Of a stretch of DNA of 64,000 nucleotides, positions 56,921 to 64,000 are shown in pieces (the first letter of the stretch is position 1; the number at the start of each line of letters is the position of its first letter). A model generated the notes under the pieces. The model was not told the origin of the DNA, searched no databases, and saw only the letters and a program-made list of their open reading frames with translations. The translations under genes and the position numbers were made by a program. The DNA is from Pseudomonas protegens CHA0 (GTDB lineage Bacteria; Pseudomonadota; Gammaproteobacteria; Pseudomonadales; Pseudomonadaceae): the NCBI RefSeq assembly GCF_000397205.1, contig NC_021237.1:2295001-2359000 (forward strand). Reading direction: 5' to 3'.

Positions 56921-57556
56921 TCAGTCGGGGCGGATGTGCTCCTGCCAATGTTCAAACAGCGCCTCGACATTGGCACTGGTCATCAGTGGCATCACTGCTT
57001 TCAACTGCTCGCTGCTCCAGTTCCACCACTGCATTTTCACAAGCATCTCGATACGCCGATCATCGAAGCGCTTGCGAATCGTCTTGGCGGGGTTACCGCC
57101 GATGATTGCGTAGGGTTCCACGTCCCGTGTCACCAGGGCTCGAGTGCCTATCACGGCGCCATCGCCGATCCTGATGCCCGGCATGACAATGGCTTCGGAA
57201 CCGATCCAGACGTCATTGCCGATCACCGTGTCGCCTGCGGCTTGATATCCATTCTGCGCGCCCGCGAAGGCCGGTTCCTCGGGCATCCAGTAGAGCGGAA
57301 AGGTGCTGATCCACTCGCTTCTATGCCCCTGGTTGCCGGCCATGATGAATGCGGCTCCCGAGCCGATTGAGCAGAAAGAGCCGATTATCAGCTTGTCCGC
57401 ACCTTCCTCGTGGGGCAGGTAGCGCGCGCACTCATCGAAACTATGACCGTGGTAGTAGCCTGAGTAGTAGCTGAAACGACCTACTCGAATATTCGGGTGG
57501 GTGACTTGCCGATCAAGCGTGATGCCCTTGAAGGGGCTTTCGAAGTAGTTGTTCAT
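56921..57556 (-). CDS. catB: CatB-type (xenobiotic) chloramphenicol O-acetyltransferase
   Basis: The 211-residue left-handed beta-helix protein starts [17 protein letters not shown] and has [45 protein letters not shown] (catalytic histidine) and [16 protein letters not shown] with hexapeptide repeats. This matches the CatB7-type enzymes of pseudomonads, which acetylate chloramphenicol with acetyl-CoA and act as trimers. Length is normal for the family. ATG 57556 is chosen because the N-terminus matches that family. It is 142 bp downstream of prfH on the same strand. Confidence 0.93.
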   Translation of the reverse strand: MNNYFESPFKGITLDRQVTHPNIRVGRFSYYSGYYHGHSFDECARYLPHEEGADKLIIGSFCSIGSGAAFIMAGNQGHRSEWISTFPLYWMPEEPAFAGAQNGYQAAGDTVIGNDVWIGSEAIVMPGIRIGDGAVIGTRALVTRDVEPYAIIGGNPAKTIRKRFDDRRIEMLVKMQWWNWSSEQLKAVMPLMTSANVEALFEHWQEHIRPD

Positions 57557-57698
57557 CGGGACTCTGCTCCATGTCTTCAGTGTCCTCTGCATTTGCCGCA
57601 TCGGTCACCGGTTCAAGATCTTTTACGTATTGCCCTCTGTAGCCACCAACCTGGTTCGGGGAGCCGTCGTGACGATCGGCTTCCCGTACCAGGGCGGG

Positions 57699-58319
57699 TC
57701 AGTCCAGAGGGGTGAAGGCGCTGCCGCTGAAGGTGCGCACGGCATTGCCCCGTTCAACCCGGTGATGGGCGTCACGACGCTGCAAGCGCAGTTCCTGTAC
57801 GGATTGCTCTTGCCGATCGGCAAGCCGTTGCTGGATCAATAGACGAGCCAGGCGCTTGTTATCGTGCTGGCTGCGTTCGGACTGCACCTTGACGCTGATG
57901 CCGGTCGCTACATGGGTGGCACGTACCGCGGAGTCGGTCTTGTTCACATGCTGCCCGCCGGGGCCCGAAGCGCGCATGGCCTCGAAGCGGATCTCGCCGC
58001 CCTCGGCTTCTTCAGGGGCGCTGAATGGCTGGCCGGCGAAATACCAGTTCTTGCGTCGATGTGCGGGCCGCAGAGGGCTTTTGCAGATCCACAGCAGGGT
58101 GCCTGTCCAGCGTCGAGCCAGGTTTGCGGCGTGCTCGCCATCCAGGCTGACCAGCACCGAGCGATGGGCGTCGCGAGCCTGGCTGGCAACCTGCTCGATG
58201 ATGCCGAGGCGCACGTTCTGAGCTTCGGCTTCGTGATGCAGGCGGCGTAATGCGTGGGTTACTGCCAATTCGCATTCGGCAGGCCCTTGGGCGGAGGACA
58301 GCTGTAGCAACATCATCAT
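57699..58319 (-). CDS. prfH: Peptide chain release factor H
   Basis: The 206-residue protein is a class-I release-factor-like hydrolase with GGQ at 121-123 in [21 protein letters not shown], and a C-terminal basic tail. It lacks the codon-reading domain of RF1/RF2 and has instead an N-terminal PrfH domain. PrfH is known to act together with RtcB2 on ribosomes with damaged 16S rRNA at the decoding centre, freeing the stalled peptide. Start ATG 58319 overlaps the rtcB stop (TGATG), so translation is coupled; two more ATG codons follow at once. Confidence 0.94.
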   Translation of the reverse strand: MMMLLQLSSAQGPAECELAVTHALRRLHHEAEAQNVRLGIIEQVASQARDAHRSVLVSLDGEHAANLARRWTGTLLWICKSPLRPAHRRKNWYFAGQPFSAPEEAEGGEIRFEAMRASGPGGQHVNKTDSAVRATHVATGISVKVQSERSQHDNKRLARLLIQQRLADRQEQSVQELRLQRRDAHHRVERGNAVRTFSGSAFTPLD

Positions 58320-59452
58320 CAGCAGCACCCCCGGCGTTTGTAGGTCAGTACCGGTTTGAGTCGGGCGATGATCTTCACCAGGCCGGCGTCGCGCAGGCTG
58401 CCCACCACGCTGTCGATGCTCTTGTAGGCTTCGGGAGCCTCTTCGTACATCAGGCCGCGGTCCTCGCAGATCACTCGGCTGCCCAGCTGGGTGCGCTTGA
58501 GTTGATCGAAGCTGAAGCGCGTTGCCAGCCGGCCCTTGCAGTCGCTGCGCAGCCACTTGCGCCCGGCGCCGTGCGCCAGGGAGTAGAGGCTGAACGATTG
58601 GGGGAGCGGTTGCACCAGGTAGCTGTAGTCGCCACGGGAGCCGGGAATCACCACCGGACCCTGGTCCGATGGCGTGGCGCCCTTGCGATGCAGCCAGCCC
58701 GATACGCCGTCGACCTGCGCCGCAGACACCAGGTTGTGATTGATATCCAGCAGCGGCTGGCCCTTGGCCCGCAGATTGTGCAGCAGGCGCTCGGCGATCA
58801 ACCGTCGATTGGCCTCGGCAAAGCGCAAGGCCTGGTCGTGCTGCTCCAGGTACTGGGCGCCGGCGGTGCTGGTCATCAACAGGCCGTTGTGGCCGTGTTG
58901 GTCGACGTGGCTGCGCAAAATAGCTTCTCCCAGGCCTCGGGAGCCGCTGTGCACCAGCAGCAGCAAGGCTTTCGGGTCCAGTGCCAGCGCTTGCAGGGCG
59001 TCGGCGTCATGGACCTGATCGAGTTGTTGCAGTTCGGCGAAGTGGTTGCCGCCGCCGATGGTACCCAGGGAGTGCTCATGACCGCTGACGGGCAATGCCA
59101 GTTGCGCGCGTTGTTCATCCCACTGTTCATCCAGGGGCAGGTCGATATTGCCGATTTTCTTTTCCAGCTTGTCGAGGTTGAGGCGAGTGCTGGAGAGGTC
59201 GGTTTGCCACAGCGCCATGCCGCAGCCGATGTCGTTGCCCACCAGCGCCGGGTAGGCCACTTCGGTGGAAAAAAATGCCGCGCCCACCGGATAGCCCCGG
59301 CCTGGATGCAGGTCGGGCATGCCGACGACCTGGCGCATGCCGGGCAGTTGTGCGGTGGTGTGCAGTTGCTGGAGCGCTTTGTCTTCGATCCAGGTGGTGT
59401 CGGAGGCGATCAGAGAGACGCCGTTCGACAAATGACGGATGCAAGTGTCCAT
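58319..59452 (-). CDS. rtcB: RNA ligase RtcB family protein (RtcB2, PrfH-linked)
   Basis: The 377-residue protein is the shorter RtcB2 type. Manganese-site motifs are present: [11 protein letters not shown] (48-58), VGNDIGCGM (71-79), GGGNHF (133-138) and HSGSRG (168-173). The histidine that takes GMP is His294 in LAHGAGRKW, and the DINHN segment lies near 236-240. All key residues appear intact, so it should join 2',3'-cyclic phosphate and 5'-OH RNA ends. With prfH it forms the rescue and repair pair for cleaved 16S rRNA. ATG 59452 follows AGGAATTGGAC. A 13-codon leader ORF lies upstream. Confidence 0.95.
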   Translation of the reverse strand: MDTCIRHLSNGVSLIASDTTWIEDKALQQLHTTAQLPGMRQVVGMPDLHPGRGYPVGAAFFSTEVAYPALVGNDIGCGMALWQTDLSSTRLNLDKLEKKIGNIDLPLDEQWDEQRAQLALPVSGHEHSLGTIGGGNHFAELQQLDQVHDADALQALALDPKALLLLVHSGSRGLGEAILRSHVDQHGHNGLLMTSTAGAQYLEQHDQALRFAEANRRLIAERLLHNLRAKGQPLLDINHNLVSAAQVDGVSGWLHRKGATPSDQGPVVIPGSRGDYSYLVQPLPQSFSLYSLAHGAGRKWLRSDCKGRLATRFSFDQLKRTQLGSRVICEDRGLMYEEAPEAYKSIDSVVGSLRDAGLVKIIARLKPVLTYKRRGCC

Positions 59453-59542
59453 GTCCAATTCCTGATTGGAAAAAAATATTCAGGTAGTGGCAGGACGAAG
59501 CGGGGGTTAAGCGAAGGCGCTAGCGGGTAGCGGTTGCAGCGT

Positions 59543-59584
59543 TTAAACCAGGCACGTCCTGCAAGGGGTGATCAGCTGTTGCAT
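59543..59584 (-). CDS. Possible 13-codon leader ORF before rtcB2
   Basis: ATG 59584 opens a frame of 13 codons (MQQLITPCRTCLV) ending in TAA at 59543. The ribosome site AAGGAGA (59597-59591) is near-perfect and correctly spaced, better than that of rtcB itself. The stop is 90 bp before the rtcB start. It may regulate the operon through ribosome behaviour on the leader, or make a short peptide; nothing is known of it. Confidence 0.45.
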   Translation of the reverse strand: MQQLITPCRTCLV

Positions 59585-59631
59585 GGTGGATCTCCTTGGC
59601 AAAAGTGTGGAAAGGGCGCGCAGGTTAATCT

Positions 59632-59663
59632 TTTGCCCGGGGGCTGGCAATGGTGTGGGCAAA
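59632..59663. promoter_or_regulatory. Half-site array between rtcB2 leader and XRE gene
   Basis: TTTGCCC (59632-59638) and GGGCAAA (59657-59663) are inverted repeats, and a third half GGCAA (59646-59650) lies between. TTGCC-8-GGCAA is itself a palindrome. They are in the divergent intergenic region and are candidate sites for the XRE-type regulator next to it. Confidence 0.5.
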
Positions 59664-59726
59664 CAAAGTGCACCTTCTGCGGCCGCTACGGTCGTAAAAC
59701 CATCACCTTGTTGAATGAGGATGGTT

Positions 59727-60047
59727 ATGCAGACCTTTGGTGAGCGCTTGAAAGAACAGCGCAAGGCGTTGGGGCTCTCCCAGCAGGAATTCGGTGCCAT
59801 TGGCGGTGTTGAAGCCAACGCCCAGGGCCGTTACGAGAGCGGTGAGCGGGTGCCCAAATCGGATTACCTGATGGCCATCGGGCGCCACGGCGTTGACCTG
59901 CTTTATGTGTTGACCGGCGAGCGCTCGCGCTTGTCCGAGGGCAGCCTGAGCCTGGATGAAAGCACCATTATTCAGAACTACCGCCACCTCGGAGATGAGG
60001 ACCAGGAGGCGATCGCCCAGCTGGCGTCCTCCTTGGCGGAGTGCTGA
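59727..60047 (+). CDS. XRE-family helix-turn-helix regulator
   Basis: The 106-residue protein has a Cro/C1-type domain: FGERLKEQRKALGLSQQEFGAIGGVEANAQGRYESGERVP at about residues 3-45. The C-terminal part (about 70-106) is helical and may mediate dimers. ATG 59727 follows AGGATGGTT; two earlier ATG codons are in frame. It is divergent from the rtcB2-prfH module, with palindromic half-sites in between, so it probably controls it (inference). Confidence 0.88.
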   Translation: MQTFGERLKEQRKALGLSQQEFGAIGGVEANAQGRYESGERVPKSDYLMAIGRHGVDLLYVLTGERSRLSEGSLSLDESTIIQNYRHLGDEDQEAIAQLASSLAEC

Positions 60048-60135
60048 GTGGGCGCGGGGGAGTTTTTCTGCTGTTCGCGCGCCTTTTTAACGCGGCCTGA
60101 GCGATACTCTCGCGTTTTCAGGAGGAGGAGGCAGC

Positions 60136-60486
60136 ATGCGGGTTTTGATGGCGGTAATGGTGGCGGCGCTATTGGCTGGCTGTGCGAGCTCTACCATGGA
60201 TGAAGCTCGGGCCCGAACGCCCAACAAAACCCTGGCCTCGGCCAAGGCCGATCAACTGGTAGCGCAATGTGTGCAGTTCGCCTGGCAGGACGAGTCGGTC
60301 TTTGGTGTCGATGCCGCTGCCTATCTGCAACCGGGCAGGGCAGGGGGGTACACCGTGTATACCCGTTCCGCCGAGACTTTTGTCGATATCAAGGCCGAGG
60401 CCGCGACGACCACCGTCCACTTTTATGCGGTTGCAGACAGCTATGTCTCGAAGCGCCGCCTGGCGGCGCTAGCGACCTGTCTGTAA
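60136..60486 (+). CDS. Small lipoprotein of unknown function
   Basis: The 116-residue product has a lipoprotein signal: VLMAVMVAALLAGC with lipobox LAGC and cysteine at residue 16. Mature residues are soluble and contain two more cysteines (near 45 and 115) that may form a disulfide. I do not recognise a family. ATG 60136 has a strong AGGAGGAGG site. A terminator follows 45 bp after the stop. Confidence 0.82.
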   Translation: MRVLMAVMVAALLAGCASSTMDEARARTPNKTLASAKADQLVAQCVQFAWQDESVFGVDAAAYLQPGRAGGYTVYTRSAETFVDIKAEAATTTVHFYAVADSYVSKRRLAALATCL

Positions 60487-60829
60487 CGCAGAGGATAGTC
60501 ACTGGCGTTGGCATTTGACGCTATCAGGTACAAACCCGGCATCGGCCGGGTTTTGTCATTTCTGGGGAATGGTTTCCAGCTGGTCAGGCCAGCTGTTATT
60601 GGCGATCTGTGGAAACACCCAATAAGCCTGTAGCAAAGCGTGTAATACATTGCCTCTTCAAACTGTCAGTTGAAATAAGGAAGTCCAGGGATTAAGGGGG
60701 CTGGGGCGGACTTTTGTAAATTGTCCTGAATGGTTAGTTTTTGTGGTGATGAAAAAAGCAGGGAAAAGTGCGCTAAGTTGAGGGTGCTCAATAAGGAGCA
60801 GTAGTTAATTAATCAATGGAGTGAAAGAT
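60487..60829. other. Intergenic region ahead of LPMO-chitinase pair
   Basis: The 343 bp contain the lipoprotein terminator (60532-60555) and then about 270 bp that should hold the promoter of the LPMO gene. This part is AT-richer than its surroundings and has no frame of interest. I could not fix a -10/-35 pair. Confidence 0.5.
60532..60555 (+). terminator. Terminator of lipoprotein gene
   Basis: AAACCCGGC and GCCGGGTTTT pair around ATCG, followed by TTTTG. Confidence 0.82.
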
Positions 60830-61459
60830 ATGAATAAGCCACAGGCTCAACTAAAACATGGTCGCGTTGTTTCTCCGTCCAGCCGCGGTGCGGTAGCGGT
60901 AGAACTGGGGCTGCTGGGAACCTGGCAGGTCAATGAGATGGAAGGCGGGAAAAACTTTCCGGCCCTCGCCGCCGGTCCTTTCCCAAAGCCTTACGACAGC
61001 GATGTGGCCAGTGTCGCGCCACCCGCCGATGGTCATATTCTCAGTGGCGGCAAGGTTGATGATCGCGATTGCATCAACTTCACCAACGAGGAAATGTCGA
61101 AAAAGATCAACCGGCCCTTCACTTGGCCGCTGGTGAACGTGAACCCGGGCCAGGTGTTCCAGGTGCAGTGGGAATACACCGCACCTCACGTTACCCGGGG
61201 CTATAACTGGTTCATCACCAAGGACGGCTGGGACCCGAAACAGCGCATCAGTCGCGCCCAGCTGGAACCCCAGGCTTTTTATCAGGACTTCTACACCGAA
61301 GTGCCATTCGACAAGTTCGGTTCGGTATTGAAAGCCAAGACTCATCATGAAGTTGTGCTGCCCAAAAATAAAAAGGGCCACCATGTTGTAGTACTGGTGT
61401 GGATTGTTGCCAATACCGGCAATGGCTTTTATCAGGCTTTCGATCTGGACTTTAAATAA
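60830..61459 (+). CDS. AA10 lytic polysaccharide monooxygenase (chitin-binding protein) without signal peptide
   Basis: The 209-residue protein has the LPMO_10 pattern: LKHGRVVSPSSRGA at the start (copper-brace His10), APHVTRGYNWFITKDGWD with the second His120, and the closing FYQAFDLDFK with the axial phenylalanine, like CBP21. These enzymes bind and oxidatively cut chitin. Unlike most members it has no signal peptide: His10 follows nine polar residues (MNKPQAQLK). The copper site needs an exposed N-terminal histidine, so a later cleavage after Lys9 would be required. It has a single cysteine. ATG 60830 follows GGAG at 8 bp. Confidence 0.9.
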   Translation: MNKPQAQLKHGRVVSPSSRGAVAVELGLLGTWQVNEMEGGKNFPALAAGPFPKPYDSDVASVAPPADGHILSGGKVDDRDCINFTNEEMSKKINRPFTWPLVNVNPGQVFQVQWEYTAPHVTRGYNWFITKDGWDPKQRISRAQLEPQAFYQDFYTEVPFDKFGSVLKAKTHHEVVLPKNKKGHHVVVLVWIVANTGNGFYQAFDLDFK

Positions 61460-61504
61460 GTTTCAGGTAGTTAACATTTTCTGACAGTTCTGAAGGATTA
61501 GAAC

Positions 61505-62971
61505 GTGGATAAGATCGATTTTGCATTAATCAAGAGTCAGGCCGCAGATGCTGCTTCCCTGATGCCGAGCATTGCCGGCAAGAAGGTGCTCATGGGCTTC
61601 TGGCACAACTGGGCTGCCGGTCACAGCGACGGCTACCAGCAGGGGCAATTCGCCAACCTGGATCTGGTGGACGTGCCCAAGGAATACAACGTGGTTGCAG
61701 TGGCCTTCATGAAGGGCAACGGTATTCCCACCTTCAAGCCCTACAACCTTTCGGACGCCGAGTTCCGGCGCCAGGTGGGCGTGCTCAACAGCCAGGGCCG
61801 GGCGGTATTGATCTCCCTGGGCGGCGCCGATGCCCATATCGAATTGCACAAGGGCAACGAACAGCCCCTGGCCAACGAAATCATCCGTCTGGTGGAAACC
61901 TACGGCTTCGATGGCCTGGATATCGACCTGGAGCAGAGCGCCATCGACTTTGCCGACAACAAGAGTGTGCTGCCTGCCGCCTTGAAGCTGGTGAAGGATC
62001 ATTACGCCGGCCAGGGCAAGCACTTCATCATCAGCATGGCGCCTGAGTTTCCCTACCTGACCAGCAATGGCAAGTACGTGGCCTACCTGCAGGCCCTGGA
62101 AGGCTATTACGACTTTGTCGCGCCGCAGTTCTATAACCAGGGAGGCGACGGGCTCTGGGTGCAGGAGGCCAATGGCGGGCAGGGCGCCTGGATCGCCCAG
62201 AACAATGACGCGATGAAAGAGGATTTCCTCTACTACCTGAGCGAAAGCCTGGCCTCCGGTACCCGTGGTTTCACTCGCATTGCCGCGGACAAGCTGGTGA
62301 TAGGCCTGCCAAGCAACGTCGATGCCGCGGCCACCGGCTATGTGATCGACCCGTCGGCGGTGAGCAATGCGTTCAAGCGCTTGCAGGGCGCCGGTCACGC
62401 CATCAAGGGGTTGATGACCTGGTCGGTGAACTGGGATGCCGGCATCAGTCGGCAGGGTGTGCCCTACAACTGGGAGTTTCGTCATCGCTATGCGCCGCTG
62501 ATCCATGGCGATGGCGGTGAGCCGGAGCGCCCAGGTGCTCCTGGAAACCTGATGGTACTGGGCACCAGTCGCAGCAGCGTCAACCTGAGCTGGGGTGTTT
62601 CCGGTAGTGTGCGGCCGGTGGAGTTCTACACCTTGTACCGCGACGGCAATGCGGTCGCTCGCACCCCCTCTCCGGGCTTCGAGGATCAGGGGCTGAGTGC
62701 GGACACCCAATACAGCTATTTTGTGACCGCTACCGACACTCAGGGCCAGGAGTCGCTCCCCAGCCGCAGTGTGAGTGCCAGGACCGCAGGCGGTGCGGTC
62801 GATCCGAGCTTTCCCGAGTGGCGCACCAGCCAGCACTACCTCAGGGAGGATGGAGTGACTTACGAAGGCAATCGTTACCTGTGCCTTCAGGAGCACACCT
62901 CCAACCCGGGCTGGACGCCATCCGTAGCGTTCACCCTGTGGAGCAAGGTGCTGCAGGAGCGTCATGGCTGA
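61505..62971 (+). CDS. chiC: GH18 chitinase without signal peptide (ChiC-like)
   Basis: The 488-residue enzyme has the family 18 catalytic motif D-x-x-D-x-D-x-E in FDGLDIDLEQ, with Asp136, Asp139, Asp141 and the acid Glu143. After the barrel come a fibronectin type III domain (about 344-425) and a chitin-binding CBM5/12 module (FPEWRTSQHYLREDGVTY onward, 436-484). The N-terminus (MDKIDFALIKSQAADAASL) has no signal peptide, like ChiC of Pseudomonas aeruginosa, which leaves the cell by a signal-less route. The start is GTG 61505 after GAAGGATTAG. It follows the LPMO gene by 45 bp. Confidence 0.95.
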   Translation: MDKIDFALIKSQAADAASLMPSIAGKKVLMGFWHNWAAGHSDGYQQGQFANLDLVDVPKEYNVVAVAFMKGNGIPTFKPYNLSDAEFRRQVGVLNSQGRAVLISLGGADAHIELHKGNEQPLANEIIRLVETYGFDGLDIDLEQSAIDFADNKSVLPAALKLVKDHYAGQGKHFIISMAPEFPYLTSNGKYVAYLQALEGYYDFVAPQFYNQGGDGLWVQEANGGQGAWIAQNNDAMKEDFLYYLSESLASGTRGFTRIAADKLVIGLPSNVDAAATGYVIDPSAVSNAFKRLQGAGHAIKGLMTWSVNWDAGISRQGVPYNWEFRHRYAPLIHGDGGEPERPGAPGNLMVLGTSRSSVNLSWGVSGSVRPVEFYTLYRDGNAVARTPSPGFEDQGLSADTQYSYFVTATDTQGQESLPSRSVSARTAGGAVDPSFPEWRTSQHYLREDGVTYEGNRYLCLQEHTSNPGWTPSVAFTLWSKVLQERHG

Positions 62972-63134
62972 GTTGTGACGGCCATTGATGAAGTTGAGTG
63001 GCCAGGCGGTTCTTGCGGAAGTTGTCGATCCGTGCGAGCCGCCTTTTTCGTTTCCGCTGGCCGGCAACAGCCCGGGTTATGAGCTATTACTGAGCTGCCC
63101 GGATGTGTCGATCAATCAAGCGGAGATGAGCTCG

Positions 63135-63596
63135 ATGTTGCAGCAATGGTTGCTGGCGGCTGTGCATTTGCTGGCGTTTGCCAGTGCCTTTGCCGGGGTA
63201 CTGGCGCGTGCTTCGGCATTGCGTCGCCTGAGCGGCGGCGCTGCGGCGCCCGGGCAGGTGTTGCGGGCCGACAATGTCTGGGGGCTGATGGCCGCGGTGT
63301 TGTTGATCACCGGGTTGTTGCGGGCTTTTGGCGGTTATGGCAAGGGTACGGAGTATTACCTGCACCAGCCGCTGTTCCATCTGAAGATGACGCTGTTCGT
63401 GATCATCCTGTTGCTGGAGGTCCTGCCGATGCTGACCTTGATCCGCTGGCGCATGGCCCTGGGGCGAGGGGTGGCGCCACAGATCGGGCGGGCGCTGCTG
63501 TTCGCCCGTATCAGCGATGTGCAGGCCCTGCTCATGGTGTTGATGGTCATCGCCGCCAGCGGCATGGCGCGTGGGGTGACCTGGGCTCAGTTGTAA
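63135..63596 (+). CDS. DUF2214 family inner-membrane protein
   Basis: The 153-residue protein has four hydrophobic segments: LQQWLLAAVHLLAFASAFAGVL, NVWGLMAAVLLITGLLRAF, FHLKMTLFVIILLLEVLPML and ISDVQALLMVLMVIAASG. The spacing and the RAFGGYGKGTEYYLHQP loop are typical of DUF2214. The function is unknown. ATG 63135 is chosen because GGAGATGAG precedes it; an in-frame ATG nine bases earlier and an upstream extension are possible. Confidence 0.8.
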   Translation: MLQQWLLAAVHLLAFASAFAGVLARASALRRLSGGAAAPGQVLRADNVWGLMAAVLLITGLLRAFGGYGKGTEYYLHQPLFHLKMTLFVIILLLEVLPMLTLIRWRMALGRGVAPQIGRALLFARISDVQALLMVLMVIAASGMARGVTWAQL

Positions 63597-63675
63597 TCAT
63601 TGGTAAGCGGAGCTGCACTGCATGGCTGCTTGAGAGTAGGCTCGCGGCTCTATCAATGAGCAATGGAAGCCTTCG

Positions 63676-64000
63676 ATGTTTCAAATGAATGACCTGGTGC
63701 CGGAGATGCTGGTCACCGACCTGCAGCGCAGTCTGGCCTTCTACTGCGATCTTCTGGGCTTCAAGGTGGAGTATCAGCGGCCGGAACACTTCTTTGCCTT
63801 CCTCTCCCTCAATGGTGCCCAACTGATGCTGGAGCAGGATGACCAGCAGGAGTCGGAGTGGCGCGTGGGGCCCTTGCAGGCTCCATTTGGCCGCGGCATG
63901 AACCTGTCCATCGAGTGCCCGGATATTCGCCAGTTGGCAGCCGCCCTGGCTCGGGCGGGCATTGCCTTGCGTCGAGAGATTCAGGAGTGCTGGTACCGTC
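63676..64000 (+). CDS. VOC superfamily protein (glyoxalase/bleomycin-resistance-like), 3' end outside window
   Basis: About 108 residues are visible before the window ends. They begin MFQMNDLVPEMLVTDLQRSLAFYCDLLGFKVEYQ and continue with FAFLSLNGAQLMLEQDD, the beta-alpha-beta-beta-beta half of a vicinal oxygen chelate module. A metal-binding Glu is likely in LMLEQD. Members include antibiotic-binding proteins and dioxygenases, so the role stays open. ATG 63676 follows TGGAAGCC. Confidence 0.85.
   Translation, partial: MFQMNDLVPEMLVTDLQRSLAFYCDLLGFKVEYQRPEHFFAFLSLNGAQLMLEQDDQQESEWRVGPLQAPFGRGMNLSIECPDIRQLAAALARAGIALRREIQECWYR

Noticed and set aside
59453..59726. Sigma-54 promoter for rtcB2
   Set aside because: The intergenic region has no TGGCAC-N5-TTGC match at -24/-12 in either direction, so an RtcR-like scheme is not supported.

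Overview
The window is chromosomal DNA of a Pseudomonas, most likely of the P. fluorescens lineage. The evidence is high GC, dense genes in strings, the block leuC-leuD-methyltransferase-leuB-asd-asd-like-fimV-truA-trpF-accD-folC-SPOR-cvpA-purF-metZ, the duplicated Ala/Glu tRNA cassette after gltX, and Pseudomonas-type REP sequences. A P. protegens/P. chlororaphis-like species is an inference, suggested mainly by the chitinase/LPMO pair. I saw no insertion sequence, prophage or CRISPR array.

Layout: 1-7.4 kb is a minus-strand surface-polysaccharide operon with overlapping genes. In transcription order it holds a Wzm-type permease, a Wzt-type ATPase with a C-terminal cargo domain, a polysaccharide pyruvyl transferase-like protein, a 2OG-Fe(II) oxygenase, a two-domain glycosyltransferase and a methyltransferase cut by the window edge. 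7.6-13.1 kb holds an azoreductase-like gene divergent from a LysR regulator, a membrane diguanylate cyclase, two GNAT acetyltransferases and an arylamine N-acetyltransferase. 13.6-24.7 kb holds a nucleobase permease, an MFS carrier, tRNA-Asn, small conserved proteins, an aromatic aminotransferase, uvrB and an EmrAB-like efflux pair. 25-31 kb holds gltX, two tandem tRNA-Ala/tRNA-Glu pairs, a TetR-hydrolase-thioesterase string, dusC and a small heat-shock gene behind a sigma-32-like promoter and a ROSE-like RNA thermometer. 31-35 kb holds a PAS/GGDEF/EAL protein and a LysR regulator divergent from leuC.

35.4-54.5 kb is the conserved biosynthetic core: leucine, aspartate-semialdehyde, tryptophan, fatty acid, folate, purine and methionine genes, with fimV and truA. 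54.6-56.8 kb carries tRNA-Val, two tRNA-Asp and a second tRNA-Val around an amine-oxidase-like flavoprotein. 56.9-60 kb carries a CatB-type acetyltransferase and an rtcB2-prfH ribosome rescue/repair pair, with a divergent XRE regulator and a 13-codon leader ORF. The right end (60.8-63 kb) has an AA10 LPMO and a GH18 chitinase, both without a signal peptide, followed by a membrane protein and a VOC protein cut by the window end.

The two most interesting loci are the rtcB2-prfH module with its leader ORF and three-half-site intergenic region, and the signal-less LPMO-chitinase pair, in which the copper-binding histidine is nine residues inside the predicted N-terminus.
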